Assembly: GCA_015039315.1 (NCBI GenBank)
Contig: WIDE01000151.1
Span: 1-55,235, forward strand
DNA: 55,235 nucleotides
Source: Clavulina sp. PMI_390
Taxonomy: Eukaryota; Basidiomycota; Agaricomycetes; Cantharellales; Hydnaceae
Direction of reading: 5' to 3'
Shown: positions 35,189 through 47,000 of the stretch, piece after piece
Numbering within the stretch: the first letter of the stretch is position 1
How the letters are laid out: every line of letters starts with the position of its first letter
Position numbers and translations under genes: made by a program
The notes under the pieces: generated by a model
Seen by the model: the letters and a program-made list of their open reading frames with translations, nothing else
Database searches by the model: none
What the model was told of the DNA's origin: nothing

Positions 35189-36820
35189 CTAGAAGAATTT
35201 ATGGCCAAGCATCTCCTCCGTCAAGACCCACAGCCTCTCGGCATTCTCCTATATGTCACAAGCACAGATAGAAAAATTGTCAGATGTATATATTGAGCCC
35301 AGGGTCGTTTGTAAAGACTACCCACATCATTGATCCAAGGTGCGACGCGGTCATTGTGGATCTGGCAGTCTTCGATCCATTCCCCAGAGTGATCTATACC
35401 AATAGCACAAAGGGTAGCGGAGAATAGCGAGCCATCAATGGTGGATGTCAGAGACAGAGAGTGTTCGCGTACACATACCTTTGAGGGCGGGATCAAAGGC
35501 CGCGACGACGAAGCTGGCAGGGGGTAGAACGAATGAAGGGAATTGAGTTAGCTCCGAAGGACAGGGATCGAATCAACCGCTGGTCTTTGTTGCTTACTTT
35601 GAGACTGCCTCTTCCTTGGGGCGCGAGTACTGATAGAAGAGAGGTGTCCACTCTCCATCGGGAGTCTTAGCTCCTATATGCATATGAATTACCATCCGAA
35701 TTAGAGTCCATGGTAAGCACTCCGAAACAACCGTTGGACCTGGAATACATACCTATCTTGATCCAGAAGTGGTCAGGCACGCCGTCAGTGCCAGGGGTCA
35801 TAGAGACTAGCAAACATAATGTCAGTCCCGAATCAGGGACAGGTCAATAGAATAGACCGAGAAGCACTAACGACCCGGGTGCATGGAGATGGAGGTGATC
35901 TTGTCTGCGGCAAGTTTCTTGGCGAGGCTCCTCGAAAAGAGTGCATTTGCCACCTTCGATTCTCCATAAGCGACCTGAGAATCTGTACGAGAATTGTTTG
36001 AACAGAATTAGAATTATTATAGAGACCCGAAATCAGGAGCTGGACAAGAACGCACCCCACTCTTCAGGGCGGAGCTTGTAGTTCGGGTCGTCCCAGCGGA
36101 AGTCCTGGAACGCATGAGCACCTGATGAGACAGGGACAATGCGCGCGCCAGGGCCAGCTTGGCGGAGGCGCGGAAGGAGCAGCGACGTGAGGAGGAAGGG
36201 GCCGAGGTGGTTGCCTGCGAACATGGCTTCAAAGCCTTCCGCGCCATAAGTGGGTTGGGGAAGCTGGGGAATGCCATGGCCAAGGAAGAGAAGCTATGCA
36301 ACGATCGCAATGTTTCACGTGTCAATCAACATTGAATAGATGTATAGAGAAGGATAGAAAAATCACGTCGATAGGTTGCTCGTCTGCATTCACTTCGGCA
36401 GCAGCCTTTTTGACCGAGTCGGGAGAGGTCATATCGACCTCGATCAACATAATCGCGGGCCTGTGGGCCGTAGGCTCGAGGACCTTAAACGCAGTATCGA
36501 CAGCTTCTTGCATTCTAAGATCTGGCAGTCAGGGAAGGTATCCATGGTGTAGAATGTTTAGGCGGCTCTGCTCACTTGGCCTTTGTGCGACTGAGGATCC
36601 AGATCGCCTTGGGATAGGGCGCAATAACACGAAGGAACTCGCCTCCAAGGGAGCCAACGGTGGCACCTACGAGGACAACTAGAAGTGAAATTATTAGAAA
36701 ACCACCAATGCCGCATTGCATGGTAAACCTACTGTTCTTGCCAGCGATCGAGCCCTTCAATGCTATGGCAGCCTCTTCAGCAGTGGTCTTAGCATTGAAA
36801 TCAGGGTTGGATAGGGCCAT
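35189..36820 (-). CDS. Short-chain dehydrogenase/reductase, copy 1 (10 exons)
   Basis: Exons 36820-36733, 36678-36576, 36514-36367, 36293-36056, 35982-35875, 35806-35753, 35673-35598, 35513-35479, 35393-35326 and 35248-35189 give 325 codons plus stop. The fold is SDR, retinol-dehydrogenase/WW-oxidoreductase-like in length. Y198 and K202 form the YxxxK pair, with S169/S170 in [10 protein letters not shown] and N141 in [11 protein letters not shown] completing a catalytic set. The nucleotide-binding turn is [11 protein letters not shown], a departure from the usual TGxxxGxG, and the position of the usual NNAG reads LFLGHGIP. The substrate cannot be inferred. It is paralogous to the gene at 40908-42576, with nine of ten exons the same length, lying in opposite orientation. 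Confidence 0.9.
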
Positions 36821-38850
36821 AGTAGAGTCTTAGATGCAGTGATGCTCTGGAGTTCGGTGTTTTGTGGCACTCAAGGTCGAGTAGGTGAGGAATGAGGTCA
36901 AACCGACCATCGACAGCAACGTTTTATACACAATTTGCGGGCGCCGAGCGTGTTCCATGTCATGCGATATGGTTCCAGAGACTGTCTAGGTGCTCAGACG
37001 CTGCCAGAGGAAACATATCCCAAATTTGGTCGAATATCGTCAGCAGCTTGACTAACGGCGGCCGGTCGCCTTTTGAATAGGAGGCCTGCGGGTTTGCTTC
37101 CGGTCGATGTCCCGGAGGCGATCCCGGAGATCCTACAGCCTTCCGAGACGAGTTTCGGATGTTCAGACATGGCTCTGAGTGGTCCGCTAAGCTCCCTTCA
37201 CCAACAAACTCTGAGGAGCCATTTACGAGCAAGAGTCTAAGCATTCACCTGCCGTCCACTGATGAAAGTCTTACACGTTGTCAATGCTACAAGACATAGT
37301 CCCTGATGCGTTTAATACCCTGGATAACCCGCAGAGTATCAGCAGGCAGAGCTGACTGAGTGGAGTGCTGAGGTTGGATTTGCATCGACGAAGAACATGT
37401 TCGAACTATGATATCACTGGCCAACCGTTCCGCTTTCTCTCTGCCTCACTTCTCCTGTAGAGCGGTACCTACGAACTTACGGCATCCTAGAAACATGAAG
37501 CACTTGCTGCAATGTATATTGGCTTGGAAACTGACATAATTATTCGGAAACCACTGCAGCTACGAGCAGCACGCCTTTGACAGGCCAAATTGTCTGATAA
37601 ACGAGGCACTGGAGCACATTTCTTGGCCCTCCCAGATAACGAAGATTATCTCCCCGTTATCAGGATCAGCATCTCCCCCCTTCAGCGCGGTATATATACT
37701 GGGTGCTGCAGTTAATCAGGCATCGTTCGACGCCTCCGATTTCTCCCGACAGCTCCCCAAATCTCTGTATCTTTTGCTCCTGCCCAACACGAGCACTAAT
37801 AGCGCTGCTAATACCTCGCCTCTGATTCGACGGTCTTCCTCCCCTCATGTTGCCTTGAGGCCTGGCCGTCTTGAACGCCCGCCGTCTCGAATGTTGGTTG
37901 GCAGAGCAAACCCGTCTCATCCTCTGCTCGCATGATCTTCCGACGTCGCTTCTTCCACAGATAACCTCGTTAGCCGCAGCCTAATGTGAGATCTCAGGAC
38001 ATGCCGTTCCCAGGATATCTGACGCGGCCTCAGTCTCGCACCGCACCTCTGATTCCTACCTCCATTGCACCATGCTCGCTCCTTGCATTCCAAACCAACT
38101 CTAAACCAAGTGCTCGCTAGCTATGTCTACCTATTGTCCTGGAGCATAAGTGGCCATCGTCCCCACAAGTCGCTTCCTTTTCCCCAACCGTGCTCCTTCA
38201 TTCTCCTCCATCCATCCATGAGGACCACCATGGCGTGGCTTGGTGGCTGATTCGCGTCTAGGGCGAGTTTGCCGAATGAGTCATCATCTTGTAGGCATAG
38301 TGGTCTAGCGCGATGATCTCCTCGGCGAAGGCGCACATCAAGTCTCGAGGTGATATGAAGTTTTATGTGGAATTTATCCCCCAGAGTGAGTCGCTTCATG
38401 TCCGACGACTCGGAACACTCCGCTGATCAATGCTTGCATCACTAGCGTCACGAAGGCGGTATGTAGCAAACGGAGGGTGCGGTGCGGCTTTCTCGCAGCG
38501 ACCATGAAGCCGTGGCGATTGTTGTTTTGGGTTTCCCGCACCAGCAACGAGGGTTGACCCAGCCTTTCTTGGGCTCAATCGAGCACCATACCCAGTAGCT
38601 GTGTCAGTGTCACCAACCTGAGAAGACCTGTGCTATCAAGGGCCAAGAACAGGCACGAAAAGGTGCGACAGCATGCGATTAAGGAATTGTCTCCGATGAT
38701 CGGCCCTTCGGAAAACCGGGCATCGGGCAACCCATTTTGCCCGCACGTGACAAGTGTTTGTCTCTGTTGTTCCCTCCCTTGAACTCCACCTAAAACGACG
38801 ACGCAACCGTCCATTTATCCCTCCTCTCTCCCCTCTACTCGCTGCCCAAC
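36821..38850. other. 2-kb interval without a recognised gene
   Basis: The interval lies between SDR copy 1 and ISU1. Short frames (37666-37920, 38127-38399, 38396-38578 and 38575-38814, all minus) do not form a splice-consistent gene and show no domain I know. The minus-strand run around 38230-38330 has a coding-like look (LALDANQPPSHAMVV) and may be a gene relic. The last part carries the ISU1 promoter. Confidence 0.4.
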
Positions 38851-39769
38851 ATGATGCGCTCATCAGTAACCACTTTTTCCAAGGCCCTCGCCTCTTCTTC
38901 TCGCTCTGCCGTCAACTCGTCATCAATGATGACCGCGAGAACTCGGCCAGTTGTGGGCCTTGTCTCGTCGTCGGCAGGCCCGTCGCAGCGTCGTTCTTAC
39001 CATGCCAAGGTTATTGAGCACTACGAGAGGCCCCAAAATGTGTGTTTTCCATCCCGAGTTTGCTTTTGAGCACCGTTTGTGCTGCAAAAATCGGCATTTA
39101 TGGGAGTTTCTGCCGCTTATCTGATTACGCATCCATGAACTTGTCAGGTCGGCTCGATGCCTCGCGGTGACGCAGATGTCGGCACCGGCCTCGTCGGCGC
39201 TCCTGCGTAAGTGCTCATTGCTCATCCTTCCCCTGCTCGTATCTGCATTTGCTTACATGCCCGGCGTTTCCACGGTGGCGTTGTTTTTTGGCGTTTGATT
39301 TTTCACAGATGCGGCGATGTGATGAAGCTTCAAATCCGTGTGGACGAGAACGGTATCATCTCTGATGTCAAGTTCAAGACCTTTGGGTGTGGTTCGGCCA
39401 TTGCCAGCAGCTCGTATATGACACAGCGTGTCAAGGGCCTGTCGCTCGAGGCCGCAGGCCAGATCAAGAACACTGAGATCGCCAAAGAGCTCGCCCTGCC
39501 TCCCGTCAAGCTGCACTGCTCCAGTGAGTCTTTCGTCCACGCCTCCGGTCTGCATACTGTGTCTGCGCAGATTTTCTGACTTCTTTTTTTGGCCATGCTC
39601 GCAAATAGTGCTCGCCGAGGATGCCATTCGCTCAGCCATCCGGGATTACCGGTCCAAGCGTGCCAAGGCTGGCAAGACCAAGAGCACCGGTTTTATTGAC
39701 GTCTCCCAGAACCCGTCGACTGGCGAGACCATCACCGCTACTCACCATGGCCAGGCTCCTCCGTCATAA
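38851..39769 (+). CDS. ISU1: Mitochondrial iron-sulfur cluster scaffold Isu1 / IscU (4 exons)
   Basis: Exons 38851-39039, 39148-39206, 39309-39523 and 39609-39769 give 207 codons plus stop. The N-terminus is Ser/Arg-rich without acidic residues (MMRSSVTTFSKALASSS), a mitochondrial presequence, before YHAKVIEHYERPQNVGSM. The three cluster-ligand cysteines are C84 (PACGDVMKLQI, with the conserved D86), C110 (FGCGSAIASSS) and C153 (LHCSMLAEDAI). The LPPVK motif for the Ssq1/HSPA9 chaperone is at 146-150. The protein assembles [2Fe-2S] clusters with the Nfs1 desulfurase and frataxin. A C-terminal extension (DVSQNPSTGETITAT...) is longer than in bacterial IscU. Confidence 0.97.
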
Positions 39770-40907
39770 GTGCGACACATACCGCAGCCGATTATGTCAT
39801 CATGCCGAAAGCCCAAAATACCTCACCTCCACATCCTTGACTCACCCTACCCATATCCTCTCTGTTCCGACCTTCTGCCTCCCATGTCCACTCCTCCATC
39901 CGACCTCCTCCCGTCCTCCATCCTACCCTCATCCGGTGACCTGAAAAGTGTTAACGTATAATTCGTTTCGGCGCTTGTGGCCGCTCTCTCGCACTCAAAG
40001 TCAATTCACACACGCCTCCATATTCCAACCATCCGATTCGTCTCTTTTATCCTTCCGCATATCTACTCTATATTCCTTACCCCGCAAATTCCTCCAATCC
40101 ACGGGTATGTCTTTTTCTTCCTTAGTGCCTTTTTTATCCATGTGTAACATTACGAACGACTGCAAACAAGAAATTTGCCTCGATGAACGGTGTGATACTT
40201 CGGCGAGGATGACCCCGTGAAGGTTCCACGACCAACGGTGTGGATGTGAGGAGTGCAACGGGTTCGCCTCGGGCTGTAAGGGCCATGCAACGCCGTGATC
40301 ATGAGACTACTGACTGGATAGGAGGCTAATAAAAGCTGTGGGCTCCTCGAAGCTTACTCGAGGACTTTGACTCAGATTCGGCTGCTGCCCGGCCGCTCAA
40401 TCGACGTCGTCCTTTGGTGAAAGCACAAGTGATTATTCGCACACTCTTCTTTCGGGTGGTGATTTCGTTGATGGTTTCGTTACGTGGACTCTATCACCAC
40501 TGACATTGTGCAGCCGAGCTTTGAGTCTTGAGAGTCGGCGCTCGCCTCGTTCCAGAGAGCTGGATAAGTGCTGTATTGGCCGATCGACAAGCTAGCTTTT
40601 GGGCAATGGCTTCTGTTGGCACATCAGAGTCCTGATCTATGGTGCGGTGCCTTCGAGGTTGACTAGCATTAGTCAAACTGGGTGACAAAGTCTGTCTGGT
40701 ACCAAACTCCGCTAACCCGTCTTGCACCCCACCACCACGAGCTTTATGATGTAGCACGCCCAGTGGTGCATGGGGACGCCCGAAAATACGTCATGATATG
40801 ACGTTCATCGTCCTTGTCAAAATGCGTCCTCATTCCTTAAATTAGATGGTCCAGCGAGTTCCTTCTGGGCTCCAGAAGAACCTCTTCGTCATTGAACACT
40901 CTCCATT
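39770..40907. other. ISU1 / SDR 2 intergenic region
   Basis: About 1.1 kb. The first part is a CT-rich 3' region of ISU1. The frames at 40001-40258 and 40494-40757 (minus) show no domain. No RNA gene or repeat is evident. Confidence 0.45.
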
Positions 40908-42576
40908 ATGGCACTCTCCAACCCTTCTTTCAATGCCAAGACGACTGCTGAAGAAGCCGCTAAAGCTCTCAAGGAGTCAATTACTGGCAAGAACAGTGCG
41001 TAGACCGTGTCATGTTGCCTTGAACCTTTCATAACAATTTCTACCTCGTAGTCTTGCTAGTAGGAGCCACTGTCGGTTCTCTGGGAGGCGAATTCCTTCG
41101 CGTTATTGCGCCGTATGCAAAGGCGATATGGTTTCTCAGTCATACCAAGGCTAGGTGGGCGTAGCAGGGAATCCCTCCCTATCAGTGTAGCAGTACTGAC
41201 CGGAGTCCCGCAGGATGCAACAAGTTGTGGATAACGCCTTCAAAGCCCTGGAGCCCAATGCTCATAGGCCTGCCATGAAATTGATTGAGGTCGATATGAC
41301 GTCGCTCGACTCGGTCAGGAAGGCTGCAGGTGAAGTCAATGCAGACAAGCAACCTATCGACGTGAGCTCTCGCTTTTCCATACAGGGCCTTTTTGTGGGC
41401 TGACTTAGAACCTTTTCCCCAAGCTTCTCTTCCTTAGCCATGGTATTCCCCAGCGCCCACAACCCTATTACACGTTAGAGGGTTTCGAAACTATGTTTGC
41501 TGGGAACTACCTTGGCTCGTTCCTCCTCACTTCGCTCCTTCTCCCACTTCTACGTCAAGCCGGCCCTAGCGCGCGTATCGTGCCTGTATCGTCGAGCAGT
41601 CACGCTATGCAGGATTTCCGTTGGGATGACCCTCATTACAAGCTGCGCCCTCAGGAATGGGGTAAGTCTCCTCACAATGAGTCATGCCAACGGATGGATA
41701 TCTCCTATTCAGATGCGGGACTCATTGGATTTTTCTTTTATACAGACTCTCAGGCTGCTTATGGCCAGTCCAAGGCTGCGCAGGCACTTTTCACAAAGGG
41801 GCTCGCGAAGAAGCTCGCTGCCGACAAGATCACCGCCATTACGTTGCATCCTGGCCGTCAGTATCATATCTCGTTCTCGAGCTATACTCTGGTACAATCA
41901 GCGCTGAAAGTCCCCGTTCACCGTTTGTCAGTTGTGATGACCCCTGGCGCACTAAGCTGTCCAGATAGTCTTTGGATCAAGGTTGGTAGGTACAGCCGGC
42001 ATTCGACATCTTTATTTCATGAAAAAGGCTCATGGCAGATGTGTACGCGTATCTAGGGCTCAAGACTCCTGACGGCAACTGGACACCGTTGCTGGACAAG
42101 GCCGCCAGGCCTATAGAACAGGGAGTCTCCAAGTAGGTCAACCAAGGCGTTCTACGCCAATCCTTCAACGACCACTGGCAACCCCTTAATAACATCTTTA
42201 TTTCACCTGATAGTTTCGTCGTAGCAGGCTTTGATCCAGCTCTCAAAGGTACAGGGTGTTCACTCAACTCCGCTGATATCCGCTCCTCAGCAGCTCGCGG
42301 TGGCTTTATCTCTATTCGGCGTATATTCATCCCTTCTATAGATCACTCTGGGCAGTGGATCGAGGACTGCCAGATCCACAACGAACGAGTCGCACCATGG
42401 GTCAATGACGTATGTTCCCCCGCACCCTTGTCAACCCGTGCCAGCGATCCAGGCCTCTCTGACGTCTTGCTCAATTGAATCCACCCTCTTGCTATATCTG
42501 GCTGGCGGTGGTATAGGAGAATGCGGAGAGGTTGTGGGTGATGACCGAAAAGATGATTGGGCACAAATTCTTTTGA
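40908..42576 (+). CDS. Short-chain dehydrogenase/reductase, copy 2 (10 exons)
   Basis: Exons 40908-40995, 41052-41154, 41214-41361, 41424-41661, 41746-41856, 41932-41985, 42057-42132, 42214-42248, 42342-42409 and 42517-42576 give 326 codons plus stop. Exon lengths equal those of the inverted paralog at 35189-36820 except exon 5 (111 against 108 nt), where the donor has moved three bases (CCTGGCC then GTCAGT). YGQSK supplies the YxxxK pair, and VPVSSSSHAM and AGNYLGSFLLT match the other catalytic positions. The same unusual [11 protein letters not shown] turn is kept. The C-terminus [19 protein letters not shown] is nearly identical to copy 1. No disabling change was found, so both copies look functional; the substrate is unknown. 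Confidence 0.9.
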
Positions 42577-44076
42577 TATTCGAAGAAAACGTACTGTGGC
42601 AACCTAATGTAATCTATCCTAATCAAGCAATGTGCTATGTTATCTGCCGTGTAAAACACGGTAGACCTGTTGGCAACCACATTTAGTGCCTCTAACACCA
42701 ATACCCCCCTGCTGCTAACTCCGCAACACTGAGTCTTCTTGCCTTCGTCAATCTCCGCCTCGTAGTACTCCTCTAAGTGATGCTGAATCGGTATGATGCA
42801 TGAACCGACTCGTGAGGCAGCTAGGGCAACCCACTAGCTCCGCCAGGTCACCTGAGTTGGATGAATGGGCCCGGCCAACACTCAACTGTCGGGCCAGGGG
42901 TCGAGGAGATAACACGGCACCTTAATTGACAAAGGTTGAGAAAAGAAAGGAGGAGGAGGTTGGAATTATGGTTATAACTTTCCATCAGAAAGTTCGATCA
43001 GCGGAAGAGGTGCAAGACGGCTCATCTCAACTTTAAGGACAACACCAAACGGCTGGCGGGATTTTACGAGATGCCATTGGTATCTCCTGTTTCGGCAGTG
43101 CGACAGACTGAATACCTGACAATAAGCGTCGCCCACGACAATCGACTCGGGGGTGACTGAAGTATATTGGTTCCTCGGGGCTACTCAACGAAAGATATAT
43201 TGAAGGAACTTCCTCCGCCTTCATGAAGCGCGGCGGGACGAGGAGTTAGACTCAGAACAAAAAGATCATAAAACGCGAGGCAGGATCTGCGGGAGGGTCC
43301 GCAATGCCGAGCGGGGGGCGCAAAATGCGGACAATGGCGCCTTTTGTTCCTGTGGGAAAGTGACCAGTCCGATCGACGATGAGAGTCGTTGCTGGACGTC
43401 AATTGCATTGATAAGCAGTCAATAAGATCGCACATTGGCAATATGAGATCAATTTGTCGGGGTCATGTCGATGGAGCCCGATGATATGAATGTTTCGTCT
43501 GGGGCAATAGGTAATAGTCGACGCTGTAACTTGTGTCGCGACGGAGATGGAGTACAAGGTTGTTCGTTGTCCCGCCACGTAGCTCGGCAAATCGAGCGCA
43601 TTACGGCGATGCAACAGGGATATTCCGAGCAGTCAACAATGTTGGGCGAGGGACCAGACTGCCTAGCAACAAGAGAAAGGTCGCTGTGGCGCGGTCAAGT
43701 GCGCCATAAACGTCAGTGACCCTGATTAGGCCTTCGAGGACGTGGCTTCTGCGGCCATGAGGCATGTATTTTGTCAAAACTATAGCACGTTTGAATACGT
43801 TGCCATGTTGCTAGTCAAATCAGACAGACACCGAGTGCGTTGCGACGGGCCATCCCGAAATCCCTTTGTTTACATGTTGTGGCGTGTTTGCCTGTTCGTT
43901 GGCTTCCATCCACGACTTTCCACCCGTACGACCACGTTTTGCACGACCAGCCTCCTCCGCTTTTGTTCCAAACGCCATTTGGCAGCTGGTGCCTGCTTTT
44001 TATAACCACATTGCACGCTTTTGACACGACTTTTCTACGAAACCCCCTCCCTCGGCACCTTCAACATTCTACGCAG
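42577..44076. other. 1.5-kb intergenic region upstream of Wee1
   Basis: No gene is recognised. Small frames (42405-42686, 43181-43441, 43399-43614 and 43465-43719) lack domains and splice support. The open frame of Wee1 runs upstream to 43840 without a stop, but has no ATG before 44077, so this part is taken as 5' leader. Confidence 0.45.
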
Positions 44077-47000
44077 ATGGCTGCGATCATGACCACCCCA
44101 GATCGCCACGCGTCGAACGTGTCGCCCCTTCTGAGACGTCCATCGTCTCGCCCAGCGCTCCCTTTTAGCACCCCCATCAGCGACAGGTCGTACCGCGATA
44201 CCAGTCCTATGGCGCGCCGTTCACCAGCCGGTAGTCCCCTGAGGCGACCACACGGTGGCGTGCCTGTACCACAGCCCATTTCACTTAGTGTTGGCCCCAC
44301 CAGGCGCCCTGCTGGCGAGCTCAAACGCAGTCGCCCAAGTATTTCGTCGAAAATCCCACACGACCCCTCGTTGCCCCAATTTGGCGCTTCAAAGCGCGAC
44401 GAGTCTCCCCAATTCACCATCCCTGCCATCCGCCCTGCTCAACTCTCTCCCCATGACTTGAACGCCCCCAAGGCAAAGCGCCGTTCCGTCGAGTTTACCC
44501 AACCTCCCCCAATTCCGCGCCTTGTGCTAAGCCCTGCGGATCCCAAACCAAAGTCACGCACCATGCTTGCTGCCCGACTCCCTGCTCCAGTTTTCACCGA
44601 TATATCACGTCCTGAACTTCGTCGTGCAAACACCCAACCGAACGGCATGCGTGTGGACTTTGCTGCCCCTGCCGACGGAGTCAGCCGTAGCTCCGACAGC
44701 ATGACTCGGCTCAGCCTGAGCGAGGCAGACTTCAACTTTCCTGACGATGCTGCGCGACTTTTCGGTAGTCCGAGGCCAATTGACTCGACATGGCCAAACC
44801 ATCAGCGCATAGGGTCTAGTGAGAAGCGTTCCAAACGACTCTCGTTACCTAAGCCTCTTATGGACGTATTCCATGACGGTTCCTCGTCCCCTTCCGCTGC
44901 TGTTACCCCCACCAAAACCCCCTCGCGAAGGCACCTATCACAGCCCCCTATCATCATCTCGGAATCATCGCCCATGCCGAGCGGTCTCGAGCATATCTTC
45001 GATTCTGCTGTCAAATCTCGCGCTGATAGTCTTCCCGATTTCGTGCTTCCCGTGCAGCGTGGTATCGCGAAGAAGCCCAGCAACATTGCTGATAACCGCG
45101 CTCTTACCCTACCGAAAGCCGCTGGGAGCAAGGCTTCGCGCCTTTCGGAGCGTTTGAGGCCGCGAGAGTTGCCGAACTTCAGCTTCGATGCTGCTGACCT
45201 CTCCCCCGATGATGCTGATGCGTCCTTTGCATCCATGACATCTTTAGGCTCTCCAGTCAGGGATCCTACTGTAACCCTCCCTTCCGACCCAAGTTTCATG
45301 GACTTTGTGTCGGGTATTGACGAGCACTCTAGCTCCTCTATCGGCCCTTTTCATCGAGCTACATCTCCTGATATTCCCATGGTCACTCCAGGTATTATGC
45401 CCTCGTTTGCTGCTGGATGGCCAGGGATTCCTCCCCCAGCTTTTGATGCGGCAGACTCGTCAGACGACGAAGTGGCTGCGGATGATGTTGACATGGACAC
45501 ATCACTTTTTGCCACCCTCAAGGCGAAACAGTCGGGCCGTGCTTCGATGCCAGCAGGTAGCCGTCACATGCCAGACACTCCTGTCAAACATGCTCCAAGA
45601 GCAAGCATGCCCGCTCAACTGCGCCCTTGGCAGTCCGCTATCAAGCCAAACAAGGCTAGCTCGTCGAAATGTGCGCATCATTTTTCCAGCACTCTGCGAA
45701 CCTCAACTAATAATTTGACCCTTTTGTCTTCAGTCGGTGGCGCTCCAAGGAAGAGTCTTCCCGCCAAGTTTACGCCATTCTTGGGGCGCAAGACCTTCGG
45801 GGTTGATTCTCCTGATTCGGATAGGTCTCCCGAGGTTGCTACTCGCTCGCCGTCTCCCACCCTCCGCACGAGAGGAGCGGTCGGTGCTATCAGGCATGCT
45901 GCCTCGAGTGCTGAGCTTCGGAAGTTGCCTCGTCCCAGCCTAGGGTTCAAAGTCCCCGAGCTAAGTCCTGCTGCGGGGCCAAGCTCTGGCTTGGGCCTCT
46001 TCCAAGCAGCATCCCCTGCAAAGTCGACCAATAACGACCTGCTGAGCGGTATGGGTATCTCGAGGAGGCGAGCGGATCTTATGCGGCGCACGAGCAGCAG
46101 CGCCTGGAGCATCTCGAGCGAGAGCAGTTCTGAGGGTGGACTGAATACCCCCTCCCGCAAGAATAACTCAACTGGTGAGGGTTTTCATGATTTAACGGTG
46201 GCGTTCACATGCTGACTTGTTCAATAAATCTAGAAATCCCCTGGCTCTCTCCCCTCGCTTGTGCAAAGTCCAGCGACCCCACCTCTCCTTCGCGCTCTAA
46301 GCGCAGAGTCTCGTTCTTTGAGACCTCTCCGCTGAGCAAAAGGACGTCAGGCCGATTCTCTGGCATTCCATCGCTCCAAATCCCTGTTTCCCCAGTAAAG
46401 CAACGTCATGGCTCAATCGAGTTCCCCGCCATCACCTCCCACCTCCCCAACTTTGCGCCTACACCGTATCAGCGCCATCCTAGTCCGTTACCCACCCCTC
46501 TGGACTGGGACGACAGTGACGACGAAGGGTGCAATGATAACGTCGTCCTCGATTTCGGCATCAAGGAAGAGCCGGGCCGCTTTGAGCGGGAGTTTGCTAT
46601 TGGAGATGAGCTTGGTTCTGGCGCGTTTGGCGCAGCCTTCCGTGTGCAGTCACTCACGAGACGCGCACCTAATGGTGCTGCCAAGTTCTTCGCTGTGAAG
46701 AAGAGCAAGCCATATGAAGGCGCACGCCATCGCCTTCGTCTCCTCGAGGAATTTGATATCCTCCGGCATCTCACCACTACTACCACTCCCCGCCGGTCTC
46801 GCTCATTATCCCTCTCAGCATCTGCGGGGACGTTCGCACCTGCCGAGGCCCCGAATGTGAACGTGCTTCACTTCACACATGGCTGGGAGCAGGATTCGAT
46901 GCTGTTCATCCAGACGGAGCTATGCGAGTTGGGTAATCTGTCCGACTTTTTGAGCGAGTTTGGGAAACAGTTCAACAGGCTGGACGAGCCAAGGATCTGG

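Noticed and set aside
17005..42576. Biosynthetic gene cluster including the TauD dioxygenase, SDRs and transporters
   Set aside because: The genes are separated by unrelated housekeeping genes, over more than 30 kb, and no backbone enzyme (PKS, NRPS, terpene cyclase) is present.
44802..45299. 165-codon minus-strand frame
   Set aside because: Antisense to the first Wee1 exon; no domain or promoter.
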